Assembly: GCF_003217215.1 (NCBI RefSeq)
Contig: NZ_QJTD01000003.1
Span: forward strand, 62,001 to 126,000
Direction: 5' to 3'
Source of the DNA: Winogradskyella epiphytica
GTDB taxonomy: Bacteria; Bacteroidota; Bacteroidia; Flavobacteriales; Flavobacteriaceae
DNA: 64,000 nt
The number at the start of each line of letters is the position of its first letter. The first letter of the stretch is position 1. The notes below the pieces were generated by a model, which did not search any database, was not told the origin of the DNA, and was given only the letters and a program-made list of their open reading frames with translations. Positions 24,529 to 34,078 of this stretch are shown here, one piece after another. A program made the position numbers and the translations under genes.

Positions 24529-27500
24529 TTACCTTCTTAACGTAAAATGCCCTTTTAATTGAAAGGCAATCTCACCACGTTTTACATTTGCAACATACCA
24601 ATAATCACTTGCTGGTAATTTTAAGCCATTAAATGTGCCATCCCACCCGGGTGTATCAGAACGTATTTGCGTTAAAAATTTACCGTATCGATTAAATATA
24701 TCGATAACAGTTCCTGGTAAGGTTTCTACACCAACAATGTGCCATGTGTCAAATGCACCATCATCGTTTGGTGTAAAGAATTTTGGGATATCTATCACTA
24801 GAACTTCCTTAGTAATGTTAGAACAACCGTTTAAATCAATAATTGTTATTGTATGATATCCCATGGCTACATTCTCAAAAACATTAGATTCTTGAGGAGG
24901 GAAATTATCTAATTGATACATGTAATTACCAATTCCACTAATGGTCACTGTAATATTATTTGGATCTGAGAAATCAACTACTTCGGTTGTTTCAATTGTG
25001 GCAGCTTCAGACTCTGTAACGTTAAAAGAACTGGTGTTTGGACAACCTAAATCTGATGTCACTGTTACCCAGTAGCTTCCTACTTCCGTAATTTCTATTT
25101 CTGGAGACGTTTCTCCTGTAGACCATAAATAAGTATCAGTGCTTACGTTAGTATTAGCAGAAACTAATAATGGTAGATTATCAATACATACGACTTGATC
25201 TCCTATATCAACAAAAGGTATAGGGTTGATGATGATTGAAAACTGTGTAAGACTATAACATCCTGTGGTGTTGTTTTCTATACGAGCATAGATAACCTCA
25301 CCATCAAATGCAACATAATTCGTATCAAGAGGCATGATATCTTCATGAGCTTCTAACTCTGAATTATGATAAGAAATTGAATATAATGTTGGGCTTTGAC
25401 CTCCTAATATGGATGCGTTTTGTGATGTTAAATCAAATTCTAAGATTCCATCATGATTATCGTCACAGGCTACCAAATCACTCGGCTGATTTGCAACAGG
25501 TAATGGGTCTACTATTAAATTAAATTCATAATAATCGAAACAATGAGTGGTACTGTATTCAGCTCTAACATATAAGATTTCTGAAGTACTTTGATACTCG
25601 TAATTTGTGTCTAAGGCATTTGTATTGGCAATAGCGTCTGCCTCATTAGAGAAATAACTAAATAATACATTAAAGTTAACATCTGTTGCTATTTGGTTAA
25701 TCAGTGATAAATCAACCGTATTGTCAGGATTCGAACAAACATTATAAGTTTGAAAGTCGTTAATCACTGGCGGCTGATTTACAATTAGTTCAAAAGGCAC
25801 TAAAGCTGGACAATTAGATAAGGTATTGGTTACTTTAATATATACCGTTTGTGGGTTAGTTAAATTAGTATAGGATTCTGGTACTGCTATTTCATTTGTA
25901 TTTGATTCAGCATCCTCTAAAGTCTCATAATAATTAATAACAATATTTTCCTGTCTAACATCCGTAATATGATCTTCTGCTGTAGTTAGGTCAAAAACAG
26001 AGGTTCCGTCCATATCCTCTTCACATACAATCATTGGTGCTACAGGAGTCATATCAGGGACTTTAATAACATTGACTACAAATGATGTAATAGATTGGCA
26101 TATGGTTCCGTTATCTATCTGTACGTAAATTTGTTGTGGATTTACCGTGTTTGCGTACTGCAGAGGAATTTCGTTAGTGTTATTTTTTGCATCTAGTTCT
26201 GTAGTGAAAAATTTAACACTTTGAATATCTGGAATTCCAGCCGATACTTCATCAACTATACTCGTCAAGTCTAATAAAACAGATCCATCGTTAGAGATAT
26301 CATCACAGACAAAAATATCTGTTGGCTCATTATAAGTTGGATTTGTTCCAACCTCAATTTGAAAAGATGACGTCATATAGCAAGATTCGTCTGAGATGTT
26401 TTCAACTCGCACATATATTTCTTGCGGATTGCTAATGTTTTCATAAACACTAGTTTTATCAATTGGGTTAGTCTTGTTTTCTGCGTCTAAAGCTGTAAGG
26501 TAGTATGATACTTCATTTCCAACTTGACCACTTAAAGCTTCCTCATCCTTAGTTTGGAAAATAAATTCTCCTATACCATCAGAAACATCCTCACAAAAAT
26601 TATATTCGTCGACATAGTTGGTTAAGTCACCTACAAAAGGTAAAGCGTTAACCGTAATACTAAGTTCTTCTATTACATAACAGTTTGTATTACTATTTTC
26701 AACACGCATATAAACGATTTCCGTTGTTGCCTCATAGTTATACATGGATAGAATAGGATTCTCATCATTTTGCGCATCTGATAAGCTATTGTGAAAAGTT
26801 ACCGTACGATTTGATGTCGCTAAAATTGAAGTTGGAATGCTCTGGTATAAATTAACTGAAGAATAACCATCTCTGTCGTCGTCACAAATAATTATATCAT
26901 CAGGCTTTTCGCTTTCTGGAGCAGGGATTATGTTTACTTCTAAAGAGTTATTTGTAAAACATCCCGTTTCTGAAAAGGAAATTCGTGTATATAAAGTAAA
27001 CGGATTTGAAACGTTTTCATATAAGTTAGGTAGTGCGTTAGTATCGTCTATTGCATCTTGTTCCGTTAAATAATATTTTACATTAAAACCAGTTTGACCG
27101 TTCGTTACATCTGCATTTAAATGAGATAAATTAGTGGTGACTATTCCATCTTGATCGTCGTCACAAACTTCTAAGGTGCCAACAGAATCAAATTCAACTA
27201 TTGGGAATAGGATCAGTTCAAATTCCGCGAATTCAGTACATGTTGGACTTTCTAAAGTAATATAAATAATCTGTGGGTTATCCTGTGACGGATAAGGGCT
27301 AGATGAATCAATTGGATTTGTCCCATTATTCCTATCGTCTTCCGTTTCGTAAAATGTTACAGTAACATCTTCTAAGTTATTTATTATAGTAGTTGCAATT
27401 GAATCAAAGGTGAAATCCTCTGTGCCATCATCATCAATATCACATGCAGTCACATCTCTAATATTAGTTGCAGTAAGTAATAGATTACTATGTAACTCAA

Positions 27501-29373
27501 TCGGAGCAACAGATGAACAACCAGAAGAATCGTCTTCAACTCTAATATAAATGGTTTGTACGTTTGCGTTAATATTCGAATAATTAGATTCGTCTGCTAT
27601 GGGGTTGGCACCAGTTAGAGCATCCTCTTCCGTAAGATGAAATGTTGTGGATACACCTGTTAGACCTTCTAACACGTCTGGAATTATTGATGTTAAATCA
27701 AAACTCGCAAATCCGTCAAGATCTGAGTCACAAGCATCAATAAAATGTGGCCCTAGGGCGTTGATCGTCGGACTATCGAAAACACTTATATTTATAGTAG
27801 TTGTTCTTATACAACCAGTGTCAACATCTCTAATACTTACAAATAGTTGTTCGTTAGGGTTAGTGTTAGAATATGGCATTGGGAATGCGTTTACTCCATT
27901 TGCAGCGTCGCTTGCCGTCCCATGATACGTAACAATTAGGTCATTTTGTCCTAGCACAATTTGACTATCTCTAAGAGAATTCAAATCCATAGAAGCGATA
28001 CCATTAGCAGAAGCATCTGCACATATAACGACATCCGAAGGGTTTCCTATAATAGGTGGTGTATGAACTACTAAATTAAATGTAGAATAAGCTAAACAAC
28101 CATTAACATTATCTTCAATTCTAACGTGAACTGTTTGAGGATTGGATGTATTTTGAATCTGAGAAGTGATAGCATTATTGTTATTTAATGCATCTGTTTC
28201 TGTATAGTGATATGAAATCGTATAGGTCGATGGTGGTACGGTATTTAATACTTCAGCATTCTTAGTTGATAAATCAAAAGTTTCAACTCCGTCACCGCCT
28301 AAATCGTCACAAACTTCATAATCTGATATAGGATCTGATGTTTGAGGTGAGTTTAATGTGATGTTAATATCATCTTCAATATAACAAGAACTACCTGCAA
28401 GAGGAATTTGTACCTTAACGTTATAATTTCCAGATTGTATTGCATTAAGAGTTGCTTGTGTTTCAGATGGCATTAACACCCCATTCAAATACCATGAGTA
28501 AACGGCATTTGGATTACCAATATCAGCATCTAAAGTAGAGCTCGTTGCACAAGTCGTAAAGTCTTCACCTAGGTCTACCGAAGCGTCAAAGCTATTACCC
28601 TCAATAAATACAGCAGAATCAAAATTTTCATCATTTTGATCAGCAATCACAAGTTTAATCTGATATTGCACATTAGGTTGGATGGATGCCGTTGCAGTAA
28701 GAACCGTAGTTCTACCATTGTAGTTGGTGTCTCCAATATTATAACCTTCAAAATATTCATCATTCGAAGCCGGACAGAATCCTACGATTTCAGCATGTAC
28801 AGTGTTGGTATTTACTGGAGTAGTTGTACCTGGTACTAATGCAATATTTGTATATGGATTAGTCGTTCCTGCTTCTCTAATTAAAAATGCAAATCCATCA
28901 GAATAGTTACATGGATTATTCCCAAAATACTCTTCTGAGGCTAAAATATAATTGAATTGAATTTGGTTTGAAATTGAAATAAAATCAAACTCTATTGAAG
29001 TTGCATTCAGCGTTCCAGAAATTCCTAAAGCCGTTTCCAAATCACTATCCGTTAACCAAGTGTCATCTCCTGCATTTAAAACATTTGTATTTATACCGTT
29101 TCCTGCAGAGCTAGCGTCACCTGTAGTTAATACGATTCCATTTTCAAAAGGAAAATTAGAAGCACCACGCTCAAAATAGCCATAACTGCCTATTCCTAAT
29201 GTAGATCCATTTAAAGGCGAAGAAATATTTGAGACTTCCACACAACCTTGAACAAGGGTGTTTTGAATTAAGTCCTGTGGCGAGACTGAATTATCTACCG
29301 AAATTTGTTGTGAATATGATATACTACAAATTAGGCAAAAAATTAAGAAGAGGGAGCGGTTGAAATATGTCAT
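24529..29373 (-). CDS. giant type IX secreted protein with 11 repeats
   Basis: A 1614-residue protein. Signal peptide MTYFNRSLFLIFCLICSISYS is followed by a choice-of-anchor L domain (about 22-270; FPFENGIVLTTG, ASEEYFG, NPCNYSDGFAFLI), an Ig-like segment (about 275-350), eleven roughly 94-residue modules (about 350-1385), another Ig-like segment and the type B sorting domain ending HFTLRR. Clear modules carry loops such as CDSDLDG, CDDDQDG, CDDDRDG, CDDNHDG. Each has a second cysteine near its end after an IYVRVEN-like strand. A 422-base upstream gap with phased motifs suggests separate transcription. Predicted route: Sec export, then type IX secretion and surface attachment. Confidence 0.9.
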   Translation of the reverse strand: MTYFNRSLFLIFCLICSISYSQQISVDNSVSPQDLIQNTLVQGCVEVSNISSPLNGSTLGIGSYGYFERGASNFPFENGIVLTTGDASSAGNGINTNVLNAGDDTWLTDSDLETALGISGTLNATSIEFDFISISNQIQFNYILASEEYFGNNPCNYSDGFAFLIREAGTTNPYTNIALVPGTTTPVNTNTVHAEIVGFCPASNDEYFEGYNIGDTNYNGRTTVLTATASIQPNVQYQIKLVIADQNDENFDSAVFIEGNSFDASVDLGEDFTTCATSSTLDADIGNPNAVYSWYLNGVLMPSETQATLNAIQSGNYNVKVQIPLAGSSCYIEDDINITLNSPQTSDPISDYEVCDDLGGDGVETFDLSTKNAEVLNTVPPSTYTISYHYTETDALNNNNAITSQIQNTSNPQTVHVRIEDNVNGCLAYSTFNLVVHTPPIIGNPSDVVICADASANGIASMDLNSLRDSQIVLGQNDLIVTYHGTASDAANGVNAFPMPYSNTNPNEQLFVSIRDVDTGCIRTTTINISVFDSPTINALGPHFIDACDSDLDGFASFDLTSIIPDVLEGLTGVSTTFHLTEEDALTGANPIADESNYSNINANVQTIYIRVEDDSSGCSSVAPIELHSNLLLTATNIRDVTACDIDDDGTEDFTFDSIATTIINNLEDVTVTFYETEDDRNNGTNPIDSSSPYPSQDNPQIIYITLESPTCTEFAEFELILFPIVEFDSVGTLEVCDDDQDGIVTTNLSHLNADVTNGQTGFNVKYYLTEQDAIDDTNALPNLYENVSNPFTLYTRISFSETGCFTNNSLEVNIIPAPESEKPDDIIICDDDRDGYSSVNLYQSIPTSILATSNRTVTFHNSLSDAQNDENPILSMYNYEATTEIVYMRVENSNTNCYVIEELSITVNALPFVGDLTNYVDEYNFCEDVSDGIGEFIFQTKDEEALSGQVGNEVSYYLTALDAENKTNPIDKTSVYENISNPQEIYVRVENISDESCYMTSSFQIEVGTNPTYNEPTDIFVCDDISNDGSVLLDLTSIVDEVSAGIPDIQSVKFFTTELDAKNNTNEIPLQYANTVNPQQIYVQIDNGTICQSITSFVVNVIKVPDMTPVAPMIVCEEDMDGTSVFDLTTAEDHITDVRQENIVINYYETLEDAESNTNEIAVPESYTNLTNPQTVYIKVTNTLSNCPALVPFELIVNQPPVINDFQTYNVCSNPDNTVDLSLINQIATDVNFNVLFSYFSNEADAIANTNALDTNYEYQSTSEILYVRAEYSTTHCFDYYEFNLIVDPLPVANQPSDLVACDDNHDGILEFDLTSQNASILGGQSPTLYSISYHNSELEAHEDIMPLDTNYVAFDGEVIYARIENNTTGCYSLTQFSIIINPIPFVDIGDQVVCIDNLPLLVSANTNVSTDTYLWSTGETSPEIEITEVGSYWVTVTSDLGCPNTSSFNVTESEAATIETTEVVDFSDPNNITVTISGIGNYMYQLDNFPPQESNVFENVAMGYHTITIIDLNGCSNITKEVLVIDIPKFFTPNDDGAFDTWHIVGVETLPGTVIDIFNRYGKFLTQIRSDTPGWDGTFNGLKLPASDYWYVANVKRGEIAFQLKGHFTLRR

Positions 29374-29444
29374 TAGTTTCGCTTAAATTTAATAATTAAG
29401 TGGAGGACGAGCTAGAACTCAAGACTACACATATTTAATAGGGG

Positions 29445-29495
29445 CGAAATATACCTACTCTAAAGACGAAATACAAATAAATACGACGAAATACA
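29445..29495. promoter_or_regulatory. three helically phased CGAAATA motifs
   Basis: CGAAATATA (29445-29453), CGAAATACA (29467-29475) and CGAAATACA (29487-29495). The last two are part of an exact 11-base direct repeat GACGAAATACA. The spacing is 22 and 20 bases, about two helix turns, as for a regulator binding one DNA face. They lie 72-122 bases upstream of the start codon of the 1614-residue gene. Confidence 0.4.
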
Positions 29496-29736
29496 TAAAA
29501 TGTTAACATTTATTGTCGGTATAGGTTGTATTATGTTAAAATGCACCCAAAAATTCACTTTCCTTCCACAAATTAAACTCTCAATAACCTATTTATCTTT
29601 TTGAAATATGGATTACTAAAAGGTACAAAATATTAATCAAATACCATGCAAAACTAAATAGTTGATAATTAGAATTTTATCTTTATTCGTAAATATGTTA
29701 ATCTGAAAGCGTAAAATGTGCCAAATGAAGGTTGAC

Positions 29737-29773
29737 TTCAGTACTGTTATTTTAATTATAAAGCAGTACTGAA
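29737..29773. terminator. 10-bp inverted repeat after the 592-residue adhesin gene
   Basis: TTCAGTACTG (29737-29746) and CAGTACTGAA (29764-29773) are perfect inverted copies with a 17-base loop. It lies 23 bases downstream of the stop of the minus-strand gene at 29796. No T-run follows on the minus strand, so it may be a weak terminator, a 3' stabilising hairpin or a protein-binding site. Confidence 0.4.
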
Positions 29774-29795
29774 TTTAGAAAAAGTTGAATTTATA

Positions 29796-31574
29796 TTAAT
29801 AATTTACATAGACCCAGCCTACTTTAGGTCGGTATTTAGGATCATTCAAATTTAAGACATAATAATATGTGCCAACAGGAACAATATTGCCTTTATTATT
29901 TAAGCCTCTGTTTATTTCGCCATTCCACGGTTTATCGTTGTTTCCGTAAAAGATGAGTTCACCGTAACGATTGAAAATTTGTAATTCATGCTCAGTAAAA
30001 ATATTATATAATCCCTGAATATTAAACCAATCATTTTTTGAATCATTGTTTGGTGAGAAGCCTTGTGGAATATAAGGAGGACAATTTTCTATGTTCAAAT
30101 TAAACTGAAAAATTTCATAACAAGGTGGACTAATTAGTTTAATATAAATAGTTTCTGGGTTTGAAACATTATAATAATGGCTAGGCATAATTATAGAATT
30201 ATCTCCTAAATGTAAATCTTCCAATGAACGATAAAATGATAGGTCTTCCTCATTAAAATCCAAGCTTTCAATAGCTTCAAATAAATTATAAGTTGAGCTT
30301 TCAAATCCTTCGTTACAACCAATAAGGTCTGGTAGAATGGTGGTTTCAGGAATAATTAGTAATTCAATCTCTTTAAATGCACTATTGTTGTTTTCATTCG
30401 ATTCTGTAACAACTCCGTTCATGGTGCCGTCATCATCTACTATCGCAATAATTGTAACCAAAGAGTCAAGGTTGTCTGGTAGATTAATGCTTATGGAGCT
30501 GCTCTCGCTTCCATTAATAGCAATTTCATTTTGAGTTACACTCACGCCAATTAAACTATCGTTATAATAAAACGCAATTGGTGTATTGGCAGGTAAAATA
30601 GCGGTGCTATTACTATTGTAAACGGTATAAAAAATTTCAATTTGGTTATCACCACAACTCATAGCATCATTATCAATCGTGATCGTAGCATCTGGTAATT
30701 GACTATTAAGAACTGTTATAATATTATTAATCATTACAAAGTCCTGACCAGATGTTAAAACAATATTAGCTGTGGTGTCGCCAATATTAATATGATTTTG
30801 AATGCTATAAACATCAATATCCATATTGTAGAGGTTGGATTCTCCTGTAAAAGAATTTGTGCCGTTAAATGCATTGTTAGCAGGGTTTAAAGGGTAATTA
30901 CTAATAACACTTCCGTTAATAGTCAACTGTTCGTTTACAGCAATTGATCGGTCACCTTCCCACGCCACGAATCCAATTTTAGCATTTTCATTGTCTAAAA
31001 CATTGAGATTATCTAATGTTATACTTAAATATTCTGGGACACTCTGTAAACCATCATATACATTTAGTTGATTTAGCGGAAGGTTAGAGTCCTCATATAT
31101 AATAGTAATGGCCCAACCTCCAAAATTTGTTCCCGATGGACAGTAGGGAGCGATTACATCAGTGAGGTCGAAATTTGAAATGGTATATTCAGTACTTCCT
31201 TGATCTATAATAATTGAAGTAACATCGGCAAAGGCAGCAAAGAAAATCCGATTACTATCTATAGCATCGCTAAAGGTTCGTTCTGTTGTAATATCTATAT
31301 TGTTCAATGAGATATTAAAATCACCAGCACCAGATCCTGCCCAATACAAATAGGCAGCGACCACATTTTGGTTGTCGTTTAGAGTTAAATTTGCCGATGA
31401 TTCAGTGTGAATCTCACAAGGAGCACTAGTGCCATTTTCGGCTAAGTTCATAGTATTTCCAATGGCGAGATAATCGTAGCGACCATTAAATTGCTGGTAC
31501 AAGGAAATGTCTTGAGCCATTAACAGCTGAGAAATACTTATGACGTATAATAATATGTATTGGTATGTTTTCAA
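29796..31574 (-). CDS. type IX secreted protein with CARDB-like domain and one repeat, TTG start
   Basis: A 592-residue secreted protein. The signal peptide MKTYQYILLYVISISQLLMAQ is only complete when read from TTG at 31574; no in-frame ATG lies between the upstream stop and this codon. An N-terminal beta-rich domain (about 22-285; VVAAYLYWAGSGAGD, RIFFAAFADVT) is followed by a CARDB-like adhesion domain (about 290-405; NSSAFKEIEL), one copy of the roughly 94-residue module (LIGCNEGFESSTYNLF ... ETIYIKLISPPC) and a type B sorting domain (PQGFSPNNDSKNDW ... VGWVYVNY). This sorting domain belongs to a different subgroup from the other five. Third gene of the operon starting at 37512. Confidence 0.82.
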   Translation of the reverse strand: MKTYQYILLYVISISQLLMAQDISLYQQFNGRYDYLAIGNTMNLAENGTSAPCEIHTESSANLTLNDNQNVVAAYLYWAGSGAGDFNISLNNIDITTERTFSDAIDSNRIFFAAFADVTSIIIDQGSTEYTISNFDLTDVIAPYCPSGTNFGGWAITIIYEDSNLPLNQLNVYDGLQSVPEYLSITLDNLNVLDNENAKIGFVAWEGDRSIAVNEQLTINGSVISNYPLNPANNAFNGTNSFTGESNLYNMDIDVYSIQNHINIGDTTANIVLTSGQDFVMINNIITVLNSQLPDATITIDNDAMSCGDNQIEIFYTVYNSNSTAILPANTPIAFYYNDSLIGVSVTQNEIAINGSESSSISINLPDNLDSLVTIIAIVDDDGTMNGVVTESNENNNSAFKEIELLIIPETTILPDLIGCNEGFESSTYNLFEAIESLDFNEEDLSFYRSLEDLHLGDNSIIMPSHYYNVSNPETIYIKLISPPCYEIFQFNLNIENCPPYIPQGFSPNNDSKNDWFNIQGLYNIFTEHELQIFNRYGELIFYGNNDKPWNGEINRGLNNKGNIVPVGTYYYVLNLNDPKYRPKVGWVYVNY

Positions 31575-31612
31575 ATTTGAAGGTTGATCATACCAAAATA
31601 CAAATTTTTAAG

Positions 31613-34078
31613 TTAGCGCTTCAATGTGAAATGACTTGTAAATGTTCTGCCATCTTCAAGCTGTACTTTAAACCAATAATCGCTAGATGGTAGTTTTATT
31701 CCATTAAATGTGCCGTCCCAACCAACGCTTAACGGATCGAGTTCTTTTAAAAGTTGCCCATACCTATCAAAAATATAAATAGTGGAATTCGATTGAAATT
31801 CTGATGAAATCCCTTTTACTTGCCAAAAGTCATTGTTGTTATCATCATTTGGTGTGAAAAATCTAGGGAAACCAATTACGGAGATTAAATCTTCTGTGAT
31901 GCCGCAATTATTTTTATCCCTTATATAAACCGTATAGAGGCCTGGAGGTACATTTTCAAAAGTATTTGAATCTTGATAAGGACCCCATATGTCTTCTAAA
32001 GCATATTCGTAATTACCTTCACCATTCACTAGGATTGAAACGGAATTATTAATTGTTCCATCAACGATTTCAATGTTGGTTATGCTTGCAATATTAGAAG
32101 GTAAAACCTTTATTACTCTATCTTTAAAACAACCGTTAGAATTCGTAACTCTAACCGTATAAGTGCCTGGTGAATTTGCATTAATTTCAGTGGTTGTTTC
32201 ACCTGTAGACCATAAATAACTATAGTTGTTTGGTATGTCGTCAATGACTCCTCCAGATAAGCTTAAGGTTTCAGGAAATAGATTGAGACAATAGTAAGCT
32301 TCAGATGTAGTTTCAATATTAGGAAGTGCGAAAACAGAAAGTTCTACCGTGCTAATCCCATAACAAGCATTTGTGTTTTCTACTCTTGCGTAAATAGTTT
32401 GATTGTAAGGTATCGTATTAGTAAAAGTTGAGCCAAGAGCATTGCTTTCGACTAAAGCATCATCATAATTTTCATAATAAGTGATATCTAAATCAGCAGG
32501 AGCTCCAGCTAAAATAATTGGCTCTGCATCAGCTAGATTAAACTCCATAAAGCCATCTTCTATACCATCTGTATCGCATAGTTTTAAACTTGTATTATTT
32601 GTAGACGTTGTACTAACTTCTAAAGTGATATGACTAATATTTGAACAGCTCGTTGTTTGGTTGGTTACTCGAGCATAAATAATTTGAGGGTTGAAGTAGT
32701 TCTCAAAAGCATTGCCATCAATCTCATTAATTTGATTTTCGGCATCTGTAAGAGAGAGGTAATATGAAATGGTAGTATCTGGATTTCCTCCTGTAATGTC
32801 GTCGGCAACTTCAGTGATATTAAAAGTAGTAAAACCTTCAGGAATTCCATCTTCGTCACATTGAATCAAGGTAACATCATGGGCTATAGGTTTTGGGTTC
32901 ACATGAATCTTAAAAGAAGTAAATCCTATACAACCTAAATCGAGATCTTGAATTCTAACAAAAATATCAGTTGGAGTGGGAGCTGTATTAGAATACAGAA
33001 GAGGTAAAGCTGAAGTAGACGTTTCAGCATCTGATTGACTCAAATGGTAGCTAATATCATAATTAACACCGACGATTCCATCGAGAATTTCTTCACTTTT
33101 AATATTAAAATCAAAAGTAACTTGACCATTTTGATCATCGCCATCTAAGTCGTTATCGCAAATACGGTAATCTGAAGGTTGATTAAAATTGGTTAATGTT
33201 GAAACATTTATATCAAAGTCGTTAATAATATAGCAGCCTGATGTCGTATTTTCTACCCTAACATAAATGGTTTCATTTGGAGAGGTATTATTAAAAACAT
33301 TTCCTAAGGGATTAATATTTATATTGGCATCACTTTCCGATAAGTGATAGCTCACTTCTACATCAGATTCGTTATTAATGATATCCTGAGTCAAGGAAGT
33401 GAAGTCCAATTCTATAATATTATCATCAAACGGAGCATCATTATCACAAATATCTATAGTTGGTAAACTTGTAGAACTAAGGTTGTCTAACAAAGGATTA
33501 GTTGGTGCTTCTGGGAAGGTTGCCGTTCCTGTCCATTCCATAGAAAAGGGACTATTACCAATTGGTCTATCAATAACTATAAAGTAGCTTTCGCCTGCTA
33601 AGGCATCTATTTCACTAACAAAACTATCGCCATTTGCACCTGGACCATCAAAGGTTTCTGTTGAGGTAGAGTTTAAGCCTGTTAAGTTGTTACCTTGATT
33701 AGCCGCAGCTGGATTTGTTGTAGAACAACGAATAGCCTGCCCAATATTACCACATTCAACATTAGGACCAAATACGAAAAAATCGTAATCTTCATTAATA
33801 CTATTACTGTCGGGTGTCAATGTAAAAGCTAAGGTTCCGTCTGTTGCAATATCAACTTTTAACCAAATACTATTGTATTCTCTACTTCCACAAGAGTTTG
33901 AATTATTTAATTCCTGTGTGCCAACCCCATTAACATCTAAATTGAAATCCGAATTTCCACAAACGGTTACAGCAAATTGGCAATCATTTGGCTGTTGTGC
34001 AAAACAAAAAGAATTGAAGGAGAAGATTAATATAATTGTCCATAAGGATTTTAGACAAAGTTGAGGGAATTGAATCAT
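31613..34078 (-). CDS. type IX secreted protein with four repeats
   Basis: An 821-residue secreted protein with signal peptide (about 1-27, ending CFAQQ). The N-terminal beta domain (about 28-190) contains WLKVDIATDGTLAFTLTPDS and YFIVIDRPIGNSPFSMEWTG, resembling CUB/PPC-type domains that flank secreted adhesins. Four roughly 94-residue modules (about 200-575; CDNDLDGDD, CDEDG, CDTDG) are followed by an Ig-like segment and the type B sorting domain (FFTPNDDNNNDFW ... HFTLKR). From the third module to the end it is very similar to the 1145-residue protein encoded upstream. Its ATG overlaps the upstream stop (ATGA), so the two are translationally coupled. Confidence 0.87.
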   Translation of the reverse strand: MIQFPQLCLKSLWTIILIFSFNSFCFAQQPNDCQFAVTVCGNSDFNLDVNGVGTQELNNSNSCGSREYNSIWLKVDIATDGTLAFTLTPDSNSINEDYDFFVFGPNVECGNIGQAIRCSTTNPAAANQGNNLTGLNSTSTETFDGPGANGDSFVSEIDALAGESYFIVIDRPIGNSPFSMEWTGTATFPEAPTNPLLDNLSSTSLPTIDICDNDAPFDDNIIELDFTSLTQDIINNESDVEVSYHLSESDANININPLGNVFNNTSPNETIYVRVENTTSGCYIINDFDINVSTLTNFNQPSDYRICDNDLDGDDQNGQVTFDFNIKSEEILDGIVGVNYDISYHLSQSDAETSTSALPLLYSNTAPTPTDIFVRIQDLDLGCIGFTSFKIHVNPKPIAHDVTLIQCDEDGIPEGFTTFNITEVADDITGGNPDTTISYYLSLTDAENQINEIDGNAFENYFNPQIIYARVTNQTTSCSNISHITLEVSTTSTNNTSLKLCDTDGIEDGFMEFNLADAEPIILAGAPADLDITYYENYDDALVESNALGSTFTNTIPYNQTIYARVENTNACYGISTVELSVFALPNIETTSEAYYCLNLFPETLSLSGGVIDDIPNNYSYLWSTGETTTEINANSPGTYTVRVTNSNGCFKDRVIKVLPSNIASITNIEIVDGTINNSVSILVNGEGNYEYALEDIWGPYQDSNTFENVPPGLYTVYIRDKNNCGITEDLISVIGFPRFFTPNDDNNNDFWQVKGISSEFQSNSTIYIFDRYGQLLKELDPLSVGWDGTFNGIKLPSSDYWFKVQLEDGRTFTSHFTLKR

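Larger units (their letters stand above)
29374..29795. other. regulatory-looking gap upstream of the 1614-residue adhesin
   Basis: 422 bases without a supported gene. It contains three CGAAATA(T/C)A motifs at 29445, 29467 and 29487, a palindrome AAATGTTAACATTT (29498-29511), a -7-like TAGTTTTG on the minus strand (plus 29649-29656) and a 10-bp inverted repeat at 29737-29773. It probably holds the promoter and control sites of the 24529-29373 gene. Confidence 0.5.

Noticed and set aside
24635-28839. Plus-strand open frames inside the giant adhesin genes
   Set aside because: They are antisense shadows of the conserved repeat-protein genes and have no start signals or coding-like composition.
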